This document shows positions 1 through 7,460 of a DNA stretch of 64,000 bases, in pieces. The position numbers and the translations under genes were made by a program. Numbering within the stretch: position 1 is the first letter of the stretch; each line of letters begins with the position of its first letter. The notes below the pieces were generated by a model. The model did no database searches, was not told the DNA's origin, and worked only from the letters and a program-made list of their open reading frames with translations. Source of the DNA: Amycolatopsis sp. WQ 127309 (lineage in GTDB: Bacteria; Actinomycetota; Actinomycetes; Mycobacteriales; Pseudonocardiaceae); contig NZ_CP095481.1 in NCBI RefSeq assembly GCF_023023025.1, positions 4,968,501 to 5,032,500 of the forward strand, written 5' to 3'.

Positions 1-566
1 TAGATGATCGCGACGCCGGCGTACACGCACAGCCCGGCCCGCAGCCGCAGGCGCCACGGCGGCCGCAGCGTCGCGCTGGCGACCGCGACGGCAGCGAGCG
101 CGCCGCCGGAGAACCCGACGTCGAGACTGCCCGCCATCCGCTCGGCCCACAGCCAGCCGGAGTTGCGGCTCAGCGCGAGGAACTGGGTGGCGACGAGCAC
201 CGAGACGAACTGGCCGCCGATCGTCACGGCCATCGCGCGCCGCGTCCCCAGCTGCCACTCGGCGAAGCCCGCGAAGAGCGCGAAGCTGCCGACCATCGGG
301 AGGTAGTACCAGGGGATGACGGCGAAGAAGGGCCCGGTGAGCATCGTCCACCAGCGGCCCACCTCCAGCGACGGCAATCCGTAGGCGACGAACGGGTAGG
401 CCGCGCGGTCTTCGGCGGCGCTCCAGAGCGCCCCGGTCGCGACGGCCAGCACGAGCATGGCGAGGACGACACCGCTGGTGAACGGCAGTCGTCGCCTCAG
501 TACCGCGACCGTGCCGCGGATGCGTCCCCCTCCGGCGGGCAGGCCCACCGACGCTGTTTCAGTCAT
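1..566 (-). CDS. N-terminal part of a multi-pass membrane protein, possibly MprF/rhomboid-like (runs off the window)
   Basis: Reading back from ATG at 566 (METASVGLPAGGGRIRG) the frame stays open to the window edge, giving 188 codons of a protein whose C-terminus is missing. A basic stretch (VLRRRLPF, about residues 22-29) leads into a hydrophobic helix. A conserved-looking segment follows: GRWWTMLTGPFFAVIPWYY, then GFAEWQLGTRRA. These resemble the first helices of rhomboid-fold proteins and of the N-terminal region found in some actinobacterial MprF-type lysyl-phosphatidylglycerol proteins. The MprF link is recalled similarity, not a search result. The catalytic half would lie outside the window, so function cannot be settled. 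The start lies 124 bases from the stop of the HAD gene on the same strand. Confidence 0.6.
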   Translation of the reverse strand, partial: MTETASVGLPAGGGRIRGTVAVLRRRLPFTSGVVLAMLVLAVATGALWSAAEDRAAYPFVAYGLPSLEVGRWWTMLTGPFFAVIPWYYLPMVGSFALFAGFAEWQLGTRRAMAVTIGGQFVSVLVATQFLALSRNSGWLWAERMAGSLDVGFSGGALAAVAVASATLRPPWRLRLRAGLCVYAGVAII

Positions 567-689
567 GCTCAGAAGTCTGGCGAGCGCGGCCGCTCCGGAC
601 ATCCGACGCCAGAGCGAGATTTCCCTTAGGGGAGTCCTCCTCCGGAGTGAGGGTCATCCCGGTCCCGAGGACGATGACCTTCGGGGTCG

Positions 690-1385
690 TCAGCCGAGGA
701 CGGCACTCCGCACGGCGTCGGTGTCGGCCAGATCCGGCAGCACGGTGTGCGCACCGGCCGCTCGCAGCTCCGCCGCGGGGTAGTGCCCGGTCGCGACGGC
801 GACGGCGATCGCGCCGTGGGCCAGCGCGGCTTCGACGTCGCTCGGGGTGTCGCCGATGACGACCACGGCGTCGGCGGCGAACGGCGTCCCGTGCTTGGCC
901 ACCGCCTGCGCGACGGCGTGCGGGACCAGGTCCGGGCGGTGCGCCGAGAGCGTGCCGTAACCGCCGATCTCCAGGTCGAGGTGCTCGTCCAGGCCGAACG
1001 CGGCGAGCTTGTGCCGCGAGATCTCCGGCAGGTTGCCGGTGACCAGGGACTGGACGACTTCGTCGTGCCCGGCGAACGCGGTCAGCGCCGCCGCGGCGCC
1101 CGGCAGGGCCCGGCCGCTGGTGGGCAGGTGGACGACGGCGCGCTCGGACTCCGCGATCAGCGCCTTCCAGAGCGCCTGGAGCAGCTCCTCGGTCGGCTCG
1201 ATGCCGTGCGCGGTGAGCAGGTCGCTGCTGATCGCCCGCTCGGTGCGGCCCCCGAAGTCGGGGTAGGTCTTCAGCTCGGCGCCGGTCGTCGCGGCCAGGG
1301 CCGCGGTGTACCAAGCGGCGCCGAGGCCGGTGTAGTCCACCAGCGTGTGGTCGATGTCCCAGAGCACCAGCCGCGTCTTCGTCAC
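690..1385 (-). CDS. HAD-superfamily hydrolase (phosphoglycolate phosphatase-like)
   Basis: A 231-residue protein starting at GTG. Motif I is LVLWDIDHTL (residues 7-16), with a second-position Asp nucleophile pair DxD. Motif II is in SLVTGNLPE (Thr after a hydrophobic strand), and motif III/IV is VVVIGDTPSDVEAA near residue 175. Length and motif spacing fit the PGP/phosphatase branch of HAD hydrolases, soluble and Mg-dependent. The reading frame is open far upstream, but homology begins at this GTG and the upstream part is antisense to a real gene. The neighbouring gene starts 36 bases away on the other strand, so the two share a short divergent promoter region. The substrate cannot be named. 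Confidence 0.85.
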   Translation of the reverse strand: MTKTRLVLWDIDHTLVDYTGLGAAWYTAALAATTGAELKTYPDFGGRTERAISSDLLTAHGIEPTEELLQALWKALIAESERAVVHLPTSGRALPGAAAALTAFAGHDEVVQSLVTGNLPEISRHKLAAFGLDEHLDLEIGGYGTLSAHRPDLVPHAVAQAVAKHGTPFAADAVVVIGDTPSDVEAALAHGAIAVAVATGHYPAAELRAAGAHTVLPDLADTDAVRSAVLG

Positions 1386-1421
1386 GGGTCCGAGGTTACC
1401 GGCGTCACTATTCAACACGTT

Positions 1422-2828
1422 TTGACTTCTTCGGCGACGGCTCCTACCTCGAGCGCCGGGGCCCTCGCCCTGGTCGCCGCCGTGGCCGGCGCGCTGGTGG
1501 CGGTGGTGCTCGGGTTCCTCACCTTCGGCGCGCAGGCCACCGTCGCGCCGGACGGCGTCCCGGTCGCGGTCGCCGCCCCGCCGGAGGTCGCGCACCGCAT
1601 CGCCGCGCACGGCGGCGGCCGGCTCGCGTGGACCATCGCGACCCCGGCCGACGCGCGGAAGCTGTTGGAGGACAAGAAGGTCTACTGCGTGCTCGAACTC
1701 GGGCCGGGACCGTCCGCGACGGTCGTCACCTCGGGCGCGGTCAACCCGGCGGGCACCCAGGTCGCGCAGCAGGCGCTGACCGGCGCGCCGAAGCAGGAGG
1801 TGCTGCACCCGGTGAGCCTCGCCGGGCGAACCGCGCCGCCGGCCGCGAGCGCCCTCGCCTGGATCGGCGCGCTCGTCGCCGGGCTCGCGGTGACGCAGCT
1901 GGCGAAGCGCACCGGACGCACCCTCGGCGCGGGCGCCCGGCTGCTGCAGATCACCGGGGCCGGCGTGCTGATCACGGCCGTGGTGGCCGGGTTCTTCGCG
2001 CTGTGGGACGCCGCGCTGCCGCTGACCGCCGGAGTTCTCGGCTTCGTGTTCCTCGCCGCGACGGCGTTCGCGGCCGTGCAAGCCGGCCTGCTGCGCTTGC
2101 TCGGCCTGCGCGCGATGGCCGTGCTCGGTCCGCTCTACCTGGTCGCGCCCGCGGTCGCCGGGCAGGTGCCGGAGCTGCTGAACCCGGCCTACCGCACGCT
2201 GCTCTGGTCGTGGACGCCGTTCCGCTTCTCGGCCGAAGGCCTGCGCAGCCTGCTGCAGGGCGTACCGGACGCGCCTGACGTCACCACCGGCGTCCGGGTG
2301 CTCGGCGCGCTGCTGGCCGCCGGGCTCGCGGTCGCGCTCCGGCCCGGCCGGTCAGCCCGCGAGGAAGCTGAACCGCACGCGGCGGACCGGGTTGTCGACG
2401 TTGGTGTCCACCAGGCAGATCGACTGCCAGGTGCCCAGCGCGAGCACGCCGCCGAGCACCGGGACCGTCGCGTAGGGCGGCACCAGAGCGGGAAGCACGT
2501 GGTCACGGCCGTGACCCGGGCTCCCGTGCCGGTGCCGCCAGCGGCCGTCGCGGGGGAGGATCCCGTCGAGCGCGGTCAGCAGGTCTTCGTCGCTGCCCGC
2601 GCCCGTCTCGAGGATCGCCAGGCCCGCGGTGGCGTGCGGGACCCAGACGTGCAGCAGCCCGTCGTGCGCGTCCGCGTCGCGCAGGAACGACTCGGCCTCG
2701 TGCGTGAGGTCGTGGACGACGGCCTCGGCGCCGGTGCGGACCTCGATCTCGGTGGAGTACATGGACTCCAGCCTAAGGAGCGGCCACCGGTTCCGCGGGT
2801 TGCCGGGTCAAGGAGCCGAGGCGGGTGA
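1422..2828 (+). CDS. YhgE/ABC-2-like multi-pass membrane protein, frame running past its natural end
   Basis: The coding-like part begins near TTG 1422 (encoded LTSSATAPTSSAGALALV). It shows one N-terminal TM helix, an extracellular domain (VPVAVAAPPEVAHRIAAHGG... then VVTSGAVNPAGTQVAQQAL), and about five more TM helices up to LLAAGLAVALRPGR, coded near 2350. This order resembles YhgE/Pip and ABC-2 permease-like proteins. No stop occurs in frame until 2826-2828. The last 150 or so residues are therefore Arg/Val/Gly-rich antisense of the YjbQ gene and look non-native. A stop at 2369-2371 in the next frame would give a normal convergent end, so a frameshift near 2340-2350 is plausible. The true C-terminus is uncertain. 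Confidence 0.6.
   Translation: MTSSATAPTSSAGALALVAAVAGALVAVVLGFLTFGAQATVAPDGVPVAVAAPPEVAHRIAAHGGGRLAWTIATPADARKLLEDKKVYCVLELGPGPSATVVTSGAVNPAGTQVAQQALTGAPKQEVLHPVSLAGRTAPPAASALAWIGALVAGLAVTQLAKRTGRTLGAGARLLQITGAGVLITAVVAGFFALWDAALPLTAGVLGFVFLAATAFAAVQAGLLRLLGLRAMAVLGPLYLVAPAVAGQVPELLNPAYRTLLWSWTPFRFSAEGLRSLLQGVPDAPDVTTGVRVLGALLAAGLAVALRPGRSAREEAEPHAADRVVDVGVHQADRLPGAQREHAAEHRDRRVGRHQSGKHVVTAVTRAPVPVPPAAVAGEDPVERGQQVFVAARARLEDRQARGGVRDPDVQQPVVRVRVAQERLGLVREVVDDGLGAGADLDLGGVHGLQPKERPPVPRVAGSRSRGG
2352..2762 (-). CDS. YjbQ/UPF0047 family protein
   Basis: A 136-residue protein beginning MYSTEIEVRTGAEAVVHDLT. It carries the family signature of clustered histidines and acidic residues: VWVPHATAGLAILETGAGSDEDLL, then WRHRHGSPGHGRDHVLPAL. 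The C-terminal LGTWQSICLVDTNVDNPVRRV is also typical. Length is normal for the family. UPF0047 members complement thiamine-phosphate synthase mutants in E. coli, but their physiological role is not settled. The gene follows the MFS gene on the same strand with 10 bases between them. It is convergent with the membrane protein upstream, whose open frame overlaps it completely. Confidence 0.9.
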   Translation of the reverse strand: MYSTEIEVRTGAEAVVHDLTHEAESFLRDADAHDGLLHVWVPHATAGLAILETGAGSDEDLLTALDGILPRDGRWRHRHGSPGHGRDHVLPALVPPYATVPVLGGVLALGTWQSICLVDTNVDNPVRRVRFSFLAG

Positions 2829-3993
2829 AGGCGAAGACGGCCAGCCCCGCCAGCAGCACCGCGCCGGCGGCGTACGGGACCGTCGGCGAGATCTCGTACA
2901 GCCCGGTGCCCAGCAACGGCCCGCCCATGAACGCCAGTGCGCTGGCGGACCCGACCAGCCCGGCGACGGCGCCCTGCTCCTCGCGCGTCGCGAGCAGCGT
3001 CGGCGCGGACATGAACCCCGGGGTGGCGAACCCCATCCCCGCCCCGAGCACGGCGACGCCCGCGCCGAGCAGGAGCCCGCCGGAAGCGACGGTCACCAGC
3101 AGCATCCCGCCGGTCATGACGACCGCGCCCACCCGGATGAGCCGCACCGGTGTCCACTTCAGCCGCGGCACGGCCAGCACCTGGACGAGGATGATCAGCC
3201 CGGCACCGGCCAGCATGACCAGGCTGGTCACCCGGCTCGTGTCCTGCGCGGCCAGGCCCAGCCGGTCCTGCACCAGGAAGCCGACGGTCATGAGCACGAT
3301 CGCGAGCGCGAGATACAGGCCGAACCCGATGAGCAGGAACGGCCACAACCGCCGGTCGGCCGGGCTGACCTTCACCAGGGGAGCCCGCACTTCCCGCGCC
3401 GGTGGCTTCGGCAGGCCGATCGCGACCAGCACGGCGATCACGGCCAGGATGGCCGGCGCGACGTAGATCGGCACGGTCAGCCCGGCGAGGCTCAGCACGC
3501 CGCCGAGCGCCGGCCCGACCGCGAGCGCGAGTCCTTGCGCGGCACCGAACATCGACATCCCCCGCACCCGCTCGGCGGGCCCCGACGTCAGGTCGGCGAT
3601 GTACGACTGCGCTGTCACCGGTGTCGCGGCCCACGCGAGCCCGAACACGACCCCGCGGGTCAGCAGCACCAGCGTGAACAGCACCGGCACCGCCAGGGTG
3701 CCGCCGAGCCCGAGCCGGGCGACGAGCGCGAACGCCAGGAGCGCGATCATCGCGCCGGCCAGGGAGATCAGCAGCACCGGCCGGTGGCCCCATGACGCAC
3801 CGCGGCGCCCCCAGAACGGGCTCGCCAGCACGACGCCCGCCCCGCCGACGGCCCACACGGCGCCCAGCGCCAGCTCGCTGAACCCGAACTCGCGGGCCAG
3901 CGGCGGCAGGATCGGGTTCAGCATCTGCTGCCCCGCCATCAACCCGAACACGGCCAGGCACACCACCAGGATGCCTCGCCGGTTCGCGCTCAC
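2773..3993 (-). CDS. MFS transporter, 12-TM drug/multidrug efflux type
   Basis: A 406-residue inner-membrane protein from GTG 3993 (MSANRRGILVVCLAVFGLMA). Twelve predicted helices are visible, with a motif A-like loop (SPFWGRRGASWGHRP) between TM2 and TM3 and a cytoplasmic break around PPAREVRAPLV. Its GTGA start overlaps the stop of the cupin gene by 4 bases, so the two are translationally coupled. With the divergent TetR regulator they form a small efflux unit. An N-terminally longer frame exists but is out of register with the cupin operon structure. The exported compound is unknown. Confidence 0.85.
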   Translation of the reverse strand: MSANRRGILVVCLAVFGLMAGQQMLNPILPPLAREFGFSELALGAVWAVGGAGVVLASPFWGRRGASWGHRPVLLISLAGAMIALLAFALVARLGLGGTLAVPVLFTLVLLTRGVVFGLAWAATPVTAQSYIADLTSGPAERVRGMSMFGAAQGLALAVGPALGGVLSLAGLTVPIYVAPAILAVIAVLVAIGLPKPPAREVRAPLVKVSPADRRLWPFLLIGFGLYLALAIVLMTVGFLVQDRLGLAAQDTSRVTSLVMLAGAGLIILVQVLAVPRLKWTPVRLIRVGAVVMTGGMLLVTVASGGLLLGAGVAVLGAGMGFATPGFMSAPTLLATREEQGAVAGLVGSASALAFMGGPLLGTGLYEISPTVPYAAGAVLLAGLAVFAFTRLGSLTRQPAEPVAAP

Positions 3994-4382
3994 GCCGCGG
4001 CCCTCTCGTGCTCGGTGCCCGACCGCGGCGTGATGGACAGCAGGTCGGCGGGCTCTTCGACAGCCAGCCGGTGCCACCGGCCGGGCGGGACGATGAACGA
4101 CTGCCCGGCCCTCAGCGTGGTCACGGGCTCGGGCCCCTCGTCTCTCAGGTAGACGCGCAACGCGCCGGCGAAGACGAAGAGCACCTCGTGCCCGTTCGGG
4201 TGCCGCTCCCAATAGTCGGCGTGCACGGCGGTGTCGCTCTCGGCGTGGAACGCGCCGAGGCTCCACAGGCTCGCCGCGTCACCCGCCAGCGCCTCGCGGC
4301 GGCCGCCCGGGCCGGACGCCTCGACGACGCCGCCGGGTCGCAGGTGGATCATGGTCTTGAACAGGTCGTAGTTTTCGAACAT
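3990..4382 (-). CDS. Small cupin-domain protein
   Basis: A 130-residue protein starting MFENYDLFKTMIHLRPGG. The single cupin barrel shows the metal-site motifs NGHEVLFVFAGALRVYL (first box, G-H-E) and GQSFIVPPGRWHRLAVEEPA (second box, P-x-H). One-domain cupins of this size are often ligand-binding or small-molecule-processing proteins. It is the first gene of a cupin-MFS operon, and its start codon sits inside a palindrome that could bind the divergent TetR protein. An upstream ATG in frame (4442) would add residues antisense to the tetR start and is unlikely. Confidence 0.82.
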   Translation of the reverse strand: MFENYDLFKTMIHLRPGGVVEASGPGGRREALAGDAASLWSLGAFHAESDTAVHADYWERHPNGHEVLFVFAGALRVYLRDEGPEPVTTLRAGQSFIVPPGRWHRLAVEEPADLLSITPRSGTEHERAAA

Positions 4383-4390
4383 GTTCCGAA
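4374..4390. promoter_or_regulatory. Candidate TetR operator overlapping the cupin start codon
   Basis: The sequence TTCGAACATGTTCCGAA contains the perfect 10-base palindrome GAACATGTTC, with further matching flanks. It covers the cupin ATG and lies about 50 bases from the tetR start, between divergent genes. This placement fits autoregulation and repression of the cupin-MFS operon. Binding is inferred. Confidence 0.45.
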
Positions 4391-4435
4391 AGTAGCACGC
4401 GCGCCGGACAGGTGTCGACCGGCATGATGGACGGC

Positions 4436-5086
4436 ATGCCACGACCCATCGGCCGCCCGCCGACGACCTCGCGCTCGCAGATCCTCGAAGCGGCGCGGGT
4501 GATCCTCGATGGCGAGGGCTGGCACAAGCTGACGGTCCGGCGGCTGGCCACCGAGCTGGGCGTCGGCACGACGACGCTCTACCACCACGTCCGCGACAAG
4601 GACGACCTGCTGATCCAGCTGCTCGACTACTACGCCTCCCGGCTCAAGCGACCCGAGATGCCGGCGGACCCGCGCGAGCGGATCGTCGTCGCGGCGACCG
4701 TGATGCACACCGCGCTGGCCGCCTGGCCGGAGGCGGTGGAGGTCCTGACGGCCGACGACCTGCTCGGCGAGTCGGCCCTGTGGATGGTCGACGCCATCGT
4801 CGGCGGGGCGATCGGCTGTGGCCGCACCCCGGAGGAGGCCGTGGAGCTGTACCGGAACATCTGGTACTACACGGCGGGGGAGATCCTGGTCCGCGTGCGC
4901 GCCGCGCGCCGCGCCGCAGCGGGCCGGCCACGTTACCGCGACACGGTTTTCGAGAAGCTGGACGCGACCCGGTTCCCCAGCCTCTCGGCGATCGGGGAGC
5001 GCTGGCCGGAACTGGCCGAACGCGACACCTTCGCGCGCGGCCTACGCGCGTTCGTCGACGGGATGCTCGCTCAGGAGTCCAAGTAG
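4436..5086 (+). CDS. TetR-family transcriptional regulator
   Basis: A 216-residue protein. The N-terminal helix-turn-helix is clear: ILEAARVILDGEGWHKLTV, then RRLATELGVGTTTLYHHV and RDKDDLL (about residues 14-60). The C-terminal half is helical with the family's ligand-pocket character (ELYRNIWYYTAGEILVRVRAAR). In-frame ATGs also occur at 4424 and 4427, and 4436 (MPRPIGRPP) is chosen because it gives the usual N-terminus. It is divergent from the cupin-MFS operon and probably its repressor. Its last 16 bases overlap the convergent response-regulator gene. Confidence 0.88.
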   Translation: MPRPIGRPPTTSRSQILEAARVILDGEGWHKLTVRRLATELGVGTTTLYHHVRDKDDLLIQLLDYYASRLKRPEMPADPRERIVVAATVMHTALAAWPEAVEVLTADDLLGESALWMVDAIVGGAIGCGRTPEEAVELYRNIWYYTAGEILVRVRAARRAAAGRPRYRDTVFEKLDATRFPSLSAIGERWPELAERDTFARGLRAFVDGMLAQESK

Positions 5087-5715
5087 CGCAACACGGCCAG
5101 CACCCGGCGATTGTCCCCTTCGGACGGTGACAGCCCCAGCTTGCCGAAGATCGACGTCACGTACTTCTCCACCGAACCGGCCGAGAGGAACAGCTCCGCC
5201 GCGATCGCGGAGTTCGACCGGCCTTCCGCCATCAGGCCCAGCACCTCGCGTTCGCGCGGGGTGAGCCCGCTCAGCGCGTCCGTCTGGCGCGTCGCCGCGA
5301 ACAGCTGGCGGACGACTTCGGGGTCCAAGACGGTCTCGCCGTCCGCGACCCGGCGCAGCGCGTCCAGGAAGTCCGACACCTCGGCGACGCGGTCCTTCAG
5401 CAGGTAACCGACGCCGCCCGCGCGGTCGGCCAGCAGCTGCGACGCGTACTTCGTCTCGACGTACTGGGAGAACAGCAGGATCGCGCAGCCGGGCAGTTCG
5501 CCGCGCAACGCGATCGCCGCCCGCAGGCCCTCGTCGGTGTGCGACGGCGGCATCCGGATGTCCACAATGGACACGTCGGGCGCGTGCCCGGTCACCGCGG
5601 CGCGCAGGGTCTCGGCGTCCTTCACCGCGGCGACGACCTCGTGGCCGCGGAAGGTCAGCAGCTCCACGAGGCCCTGGCGCAGGATGGTGGAGTCCTCCGC
5701 GATGACGATCCGCAT
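5071..5715 (-). CDS. NarL/LuxR-family response regulator
   Basis: A 214-residue protein. The receiver domain has the acidic pair E7-D8 in IVIAEDS, the phospho-acceptor D52 in SIVDIRMPP, and the conserved Lys in GYLLKDR. A linker leads to a LuxR-type HTH (LTPREREVLGLMAEGRSN, then SVEKYVTSIFGKLGL). It lies 10 bases after the histidine kinase gene on the same strand, so the two are cotranscribed as a cognate pair. DesK/NarL-type pairs of this build commonly respond to envelope or membrane signals in actinobacteria. Targets are not visible. Confidence 0.93.
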   Translation of the reverse strand: MRIVIAEDSTILRQGLVELLTFRGHEVVAAVKDAETLRAAVTGHAPDVSIVDIRMPPSHTDEGLRAAIALRGELPGCAILLFSQYVETKYASQLLADRAGGVGYLLKDRVAEVSDFLDALRRVADGETVLDPEVVRQLFAATRQTDALSGLTPREREVLGLMAEGRSNSAIAAELFLSAGSVEKYVTSIFGKLGLSPSEGDNRRVLAVLRYLDS

Positions 5716-5725
5716 GCCGCCGACC

Positions 5726-7036
5726 CTAGCGGGGCAGCGGGACCCGCGCGGTCACTTCGGTCGGACCGCCCGGCGGGCTGGTCACGGCCAGCTCGCCGTC
5801 GACCGTCCGCAGCCGTTCGGCGACCCCGGCCAGCCCGCCGCCGGGCACGACCCGGGCCCCGCCCGCGCCGGCGTCGCGCACCAGCAGCCACAGCGCGTCC
5901 CGCTCCTCGCGGATCTCGACCAGCGTCGCGCCGCCGTGCTTCGCGGCGTTCGTCAGCAGCTCGGCGGCGCTGAAGTAGACGATCGTCTCCAGCGACGGCG
6001 GTGGCCGCCGGGGCAGCGTGACAGTGACCCGCGCGTCCATCCCGGACGTCGCGACGAGCGTCGCCAGCGCCACGTCGAGGCCGGCGTCCAGGGCCGCCGG
6101 GTGGATGCCGCGGGCGAGGTCCCGCAGCTCGGTCAGGGCCTGCTTCGCGTTGGCGTGCGCCGCGGTGACCAGCTGCCGGACCTGGGCGACGTCGAGGTCG
6201 TCGGCCTTCAGCTCATCCTTGGCCAGCCCCAGTTTCATCGCCAGCGCCACCAGCTGGGCCTGGGCGCCGTCGTGCAGGTCGCGCTCGATCCGCCGCAGCC
6301 GCAACGCCGAGTCCTCGACCGCCGTCGCCCGGCTCGCCTCCAGGTCGCGGACGCGTTCGGACAGCACGCGCTCACCGAGCAGCCCGACCACGAGCAGCCG
6401 GTCGAGCGCGACGAAGGCGTGCACCACCCACGGCAGCGCCACCAGCACCAGCAGCCCGGACGCCGACCAGGCGAGCGCGCCGGCCCAGCCCTCGGCGCGG
6501 ATGCCGAAGGCCGGCAGGTGCTGCTCGCCGAGCGGGAACCAGAGGAAGGCGTAACTGGTCGCGGTCAGGCCGAAGAGCGTCGCGGAGAACACCGTGAGCA
6601 GCCCGGCGAAGCTCAGCGGGAGCCGCAGCAGCAGGTAACCGGCCGTCCGCCAGCCCGCCGGGTCGCCGACGCGCGCCTTCACCCAGCTCCAGAGCCCGGG
6701 TTTCAGCTCGGGACGGCGCGGGGCGGGCACGCTCACGCCGAGCAGCACCCGCGCCAGCCCGCGGTGGGCGGCGCCGAGGCCGCGGGCGTAGAGCAGGGCG
6801 CCGGCGAGCACGAGGAACCCGATGAGCACGGGCGTCAGCCACAGGCCGAGCACGAGCACGGCGAGCACGCTGACCAGGGAGAACAGCGTCAGCGGACCGG
6901 AGAGCCACAGCCACGCGTACTCGGCCCAGAAGTCCCGCGCGGCCAGCGGCCCGAACACCCGCCGCAGCAGGTGGGGACGAGGCAGTTCAAGGCTGGTCAC
7001 GGCTCCAGTCTCACCGGTCCGCACCGCGCTGCCCAT
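5726..7036 (-). CDS. Sensor histidine kinase, HisKA_3/DesK-NarX type
   Basis: A 436-residue protein from ATG 7036. The first about 230 residues hold membrane segments arranged like the 'Sensor' domain of actinobacterial kinases (TLFSLVSVLAVLVLGLWL; GFLVLAGALLYARGLG; GLLVLVALPWVVHAFVAL). The dimerisation motif ERDLHDGAQAQLVALAMKLG places the phospho-His near residue 255. A short HATPase_c domain follows (SAAELLTNAAKHGG; GGGLAGVAERLRTV). Starts at ATG 7051 and GTG 7000 are also possible. The ATG at 7036 is preferred because GGGGGA lies 7 bases upstream. It is the first gene of an operon with the response regulator. Confidence 0.9.
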   Translation of the reverse strand: MGSAVRTGETGAVTSLELPRPHLLRRVFGPLAARDFWAEYAWLWLSGPLTLFSLVSVLAVLVLGLWLTPVLIGFLVLAGALLYARGLGAAHRGLARVLLGVSVPAPRRPELKPGLWSWVKARVGDPAGWRTAGYLLLRLPLSFAGLLTVFSATLFGLTATSYAFLWFPLGEQHLPAFGIRAEGWAGALAWSASGLLVLVALPWVVHAFVALDRLLVVGLLGERVLSERVRDLEASRATAVEDSALRLRRIERDLHDGAQAQLVALAMKLGLAKDELKADDLDVAQVRQLVTAAHANAKQALTELRDLARGIHPAALDAGLDVALATLVATSGMDARVTVTLPRRPPPSLETIVYFSAAELLTNAAKHGGATLVEIREERDALWLLVRDAGAGGARVVPGGGLAGVAERLRTVDGELAVTSPPGGPTEVTARVPLPR

Positions 7037-7113
7037 CCGGATTTCCCCCATGCCCGGCGGGGGCGCCCCCGAATTCCACGCTACCCGGCGGCACCGACGG
7101 TTCCGGTCGCCGC

Positions 7114-7172
7114 AAAGCCGTGAGGGGCACCTTCAGGGACCTGGCGTCCCTGAAGGTGCCCCTCACGGCTTT
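7114..7172. repeat. Perfect 27-bp inverted repeat (hairpin)
   Basis: The arms 7114-7140 and 7146-7172 are exact reverse complements around a 5-base loop. The arm reads AAAGCCGTGAGGGGCACCTT and continues to GGGAC. It lies between the kinase start and the end of a small gene, both on the minus strand. It may act as a terminator for the small gene and desaturase transcript. It resembles the hairpin at 14066-14116, which also opens with GCCGTGA and CCTTC. Confidence 0.85.
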
Positions 7173-7182
7173 GCCGGAAGCG

Positions 7183-7230
7183 CGCGAAAGCCGCTTCGAG
7201 GACCCTTCAGCCCTCAAAGCGGCTTTCGCG
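7183..7230. repeat. Second, near-perfect 19-bp inverted repeat
   Basis: The arm CGCGAAAGCCGCTTCGAGG (7183-7201) pairs with 7212-7230, with one mismatch and a 10-base loop. It lies directly after the 27-bp hairpin and 7 bases beyond the stop of the small gene. It is therefore the first structure met by RNA polymerase leaving the desaturase operon, and a likely terminator. Confidence 0.75.
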
Positions 7231-7237
7231 GAAACTC

Positions 7238-7447
7238 TCAGACGTCGAGTTCCGGCTCTTCGCGGTCTTCGCGTGCCTTCTGCGCCGCTTCGCGCATCTC
7301 GATGACGTCGGTGAGCCAGTCACCGGTTTCGCGGGCGATGTCGCGCACCGCGCCGGTGATGATGGTCGCGATGTTGCCGATGTGGGTGGCGGCCGACTCG
7401 GTGATCACCTGGACCGTGTCCTTGCCGCTCTCGAACTGCCCGACCAT
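7238..7447 (-). CDS. Small acidic helical protein of unknown function
   Basis: A 69-residue protein, MVGQFESGKDTVQVITESAA at the start, with a hydrophobic centre (IGNIATIITGAVRDIA) and a charged, likely helical tail (EMREAAQKAREDREEPELDV). No family is recognised. ATG 7447 is chosen over ATG 7453 because the AAGGA element lies 8 bases upstream of the former and only 2 from the latter. The desaturase stop is 14 bases upstream on the same strand, so it is probably the last gene of the reductase-desaturase operon. The middle segment is too weak for a confident TM call. Confidence 0.7.
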   Translation of the reverse strand: MVGQFESGKDTVQVITESAATHIGNIATIITGAVRDIARETGDWLTDVIEMREAAQKAREDREEPELDV

Positions 7448-7460
7448 GAGCATCGTCCTT

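Noticed and set aside
1385..2081. Upstream extension of the HAD gene frame
   Set aside because: The extension is antisense to the membrane protein gene and has Arg/Gly-rich mirror composition; HAD homology begins at GTG 1385.
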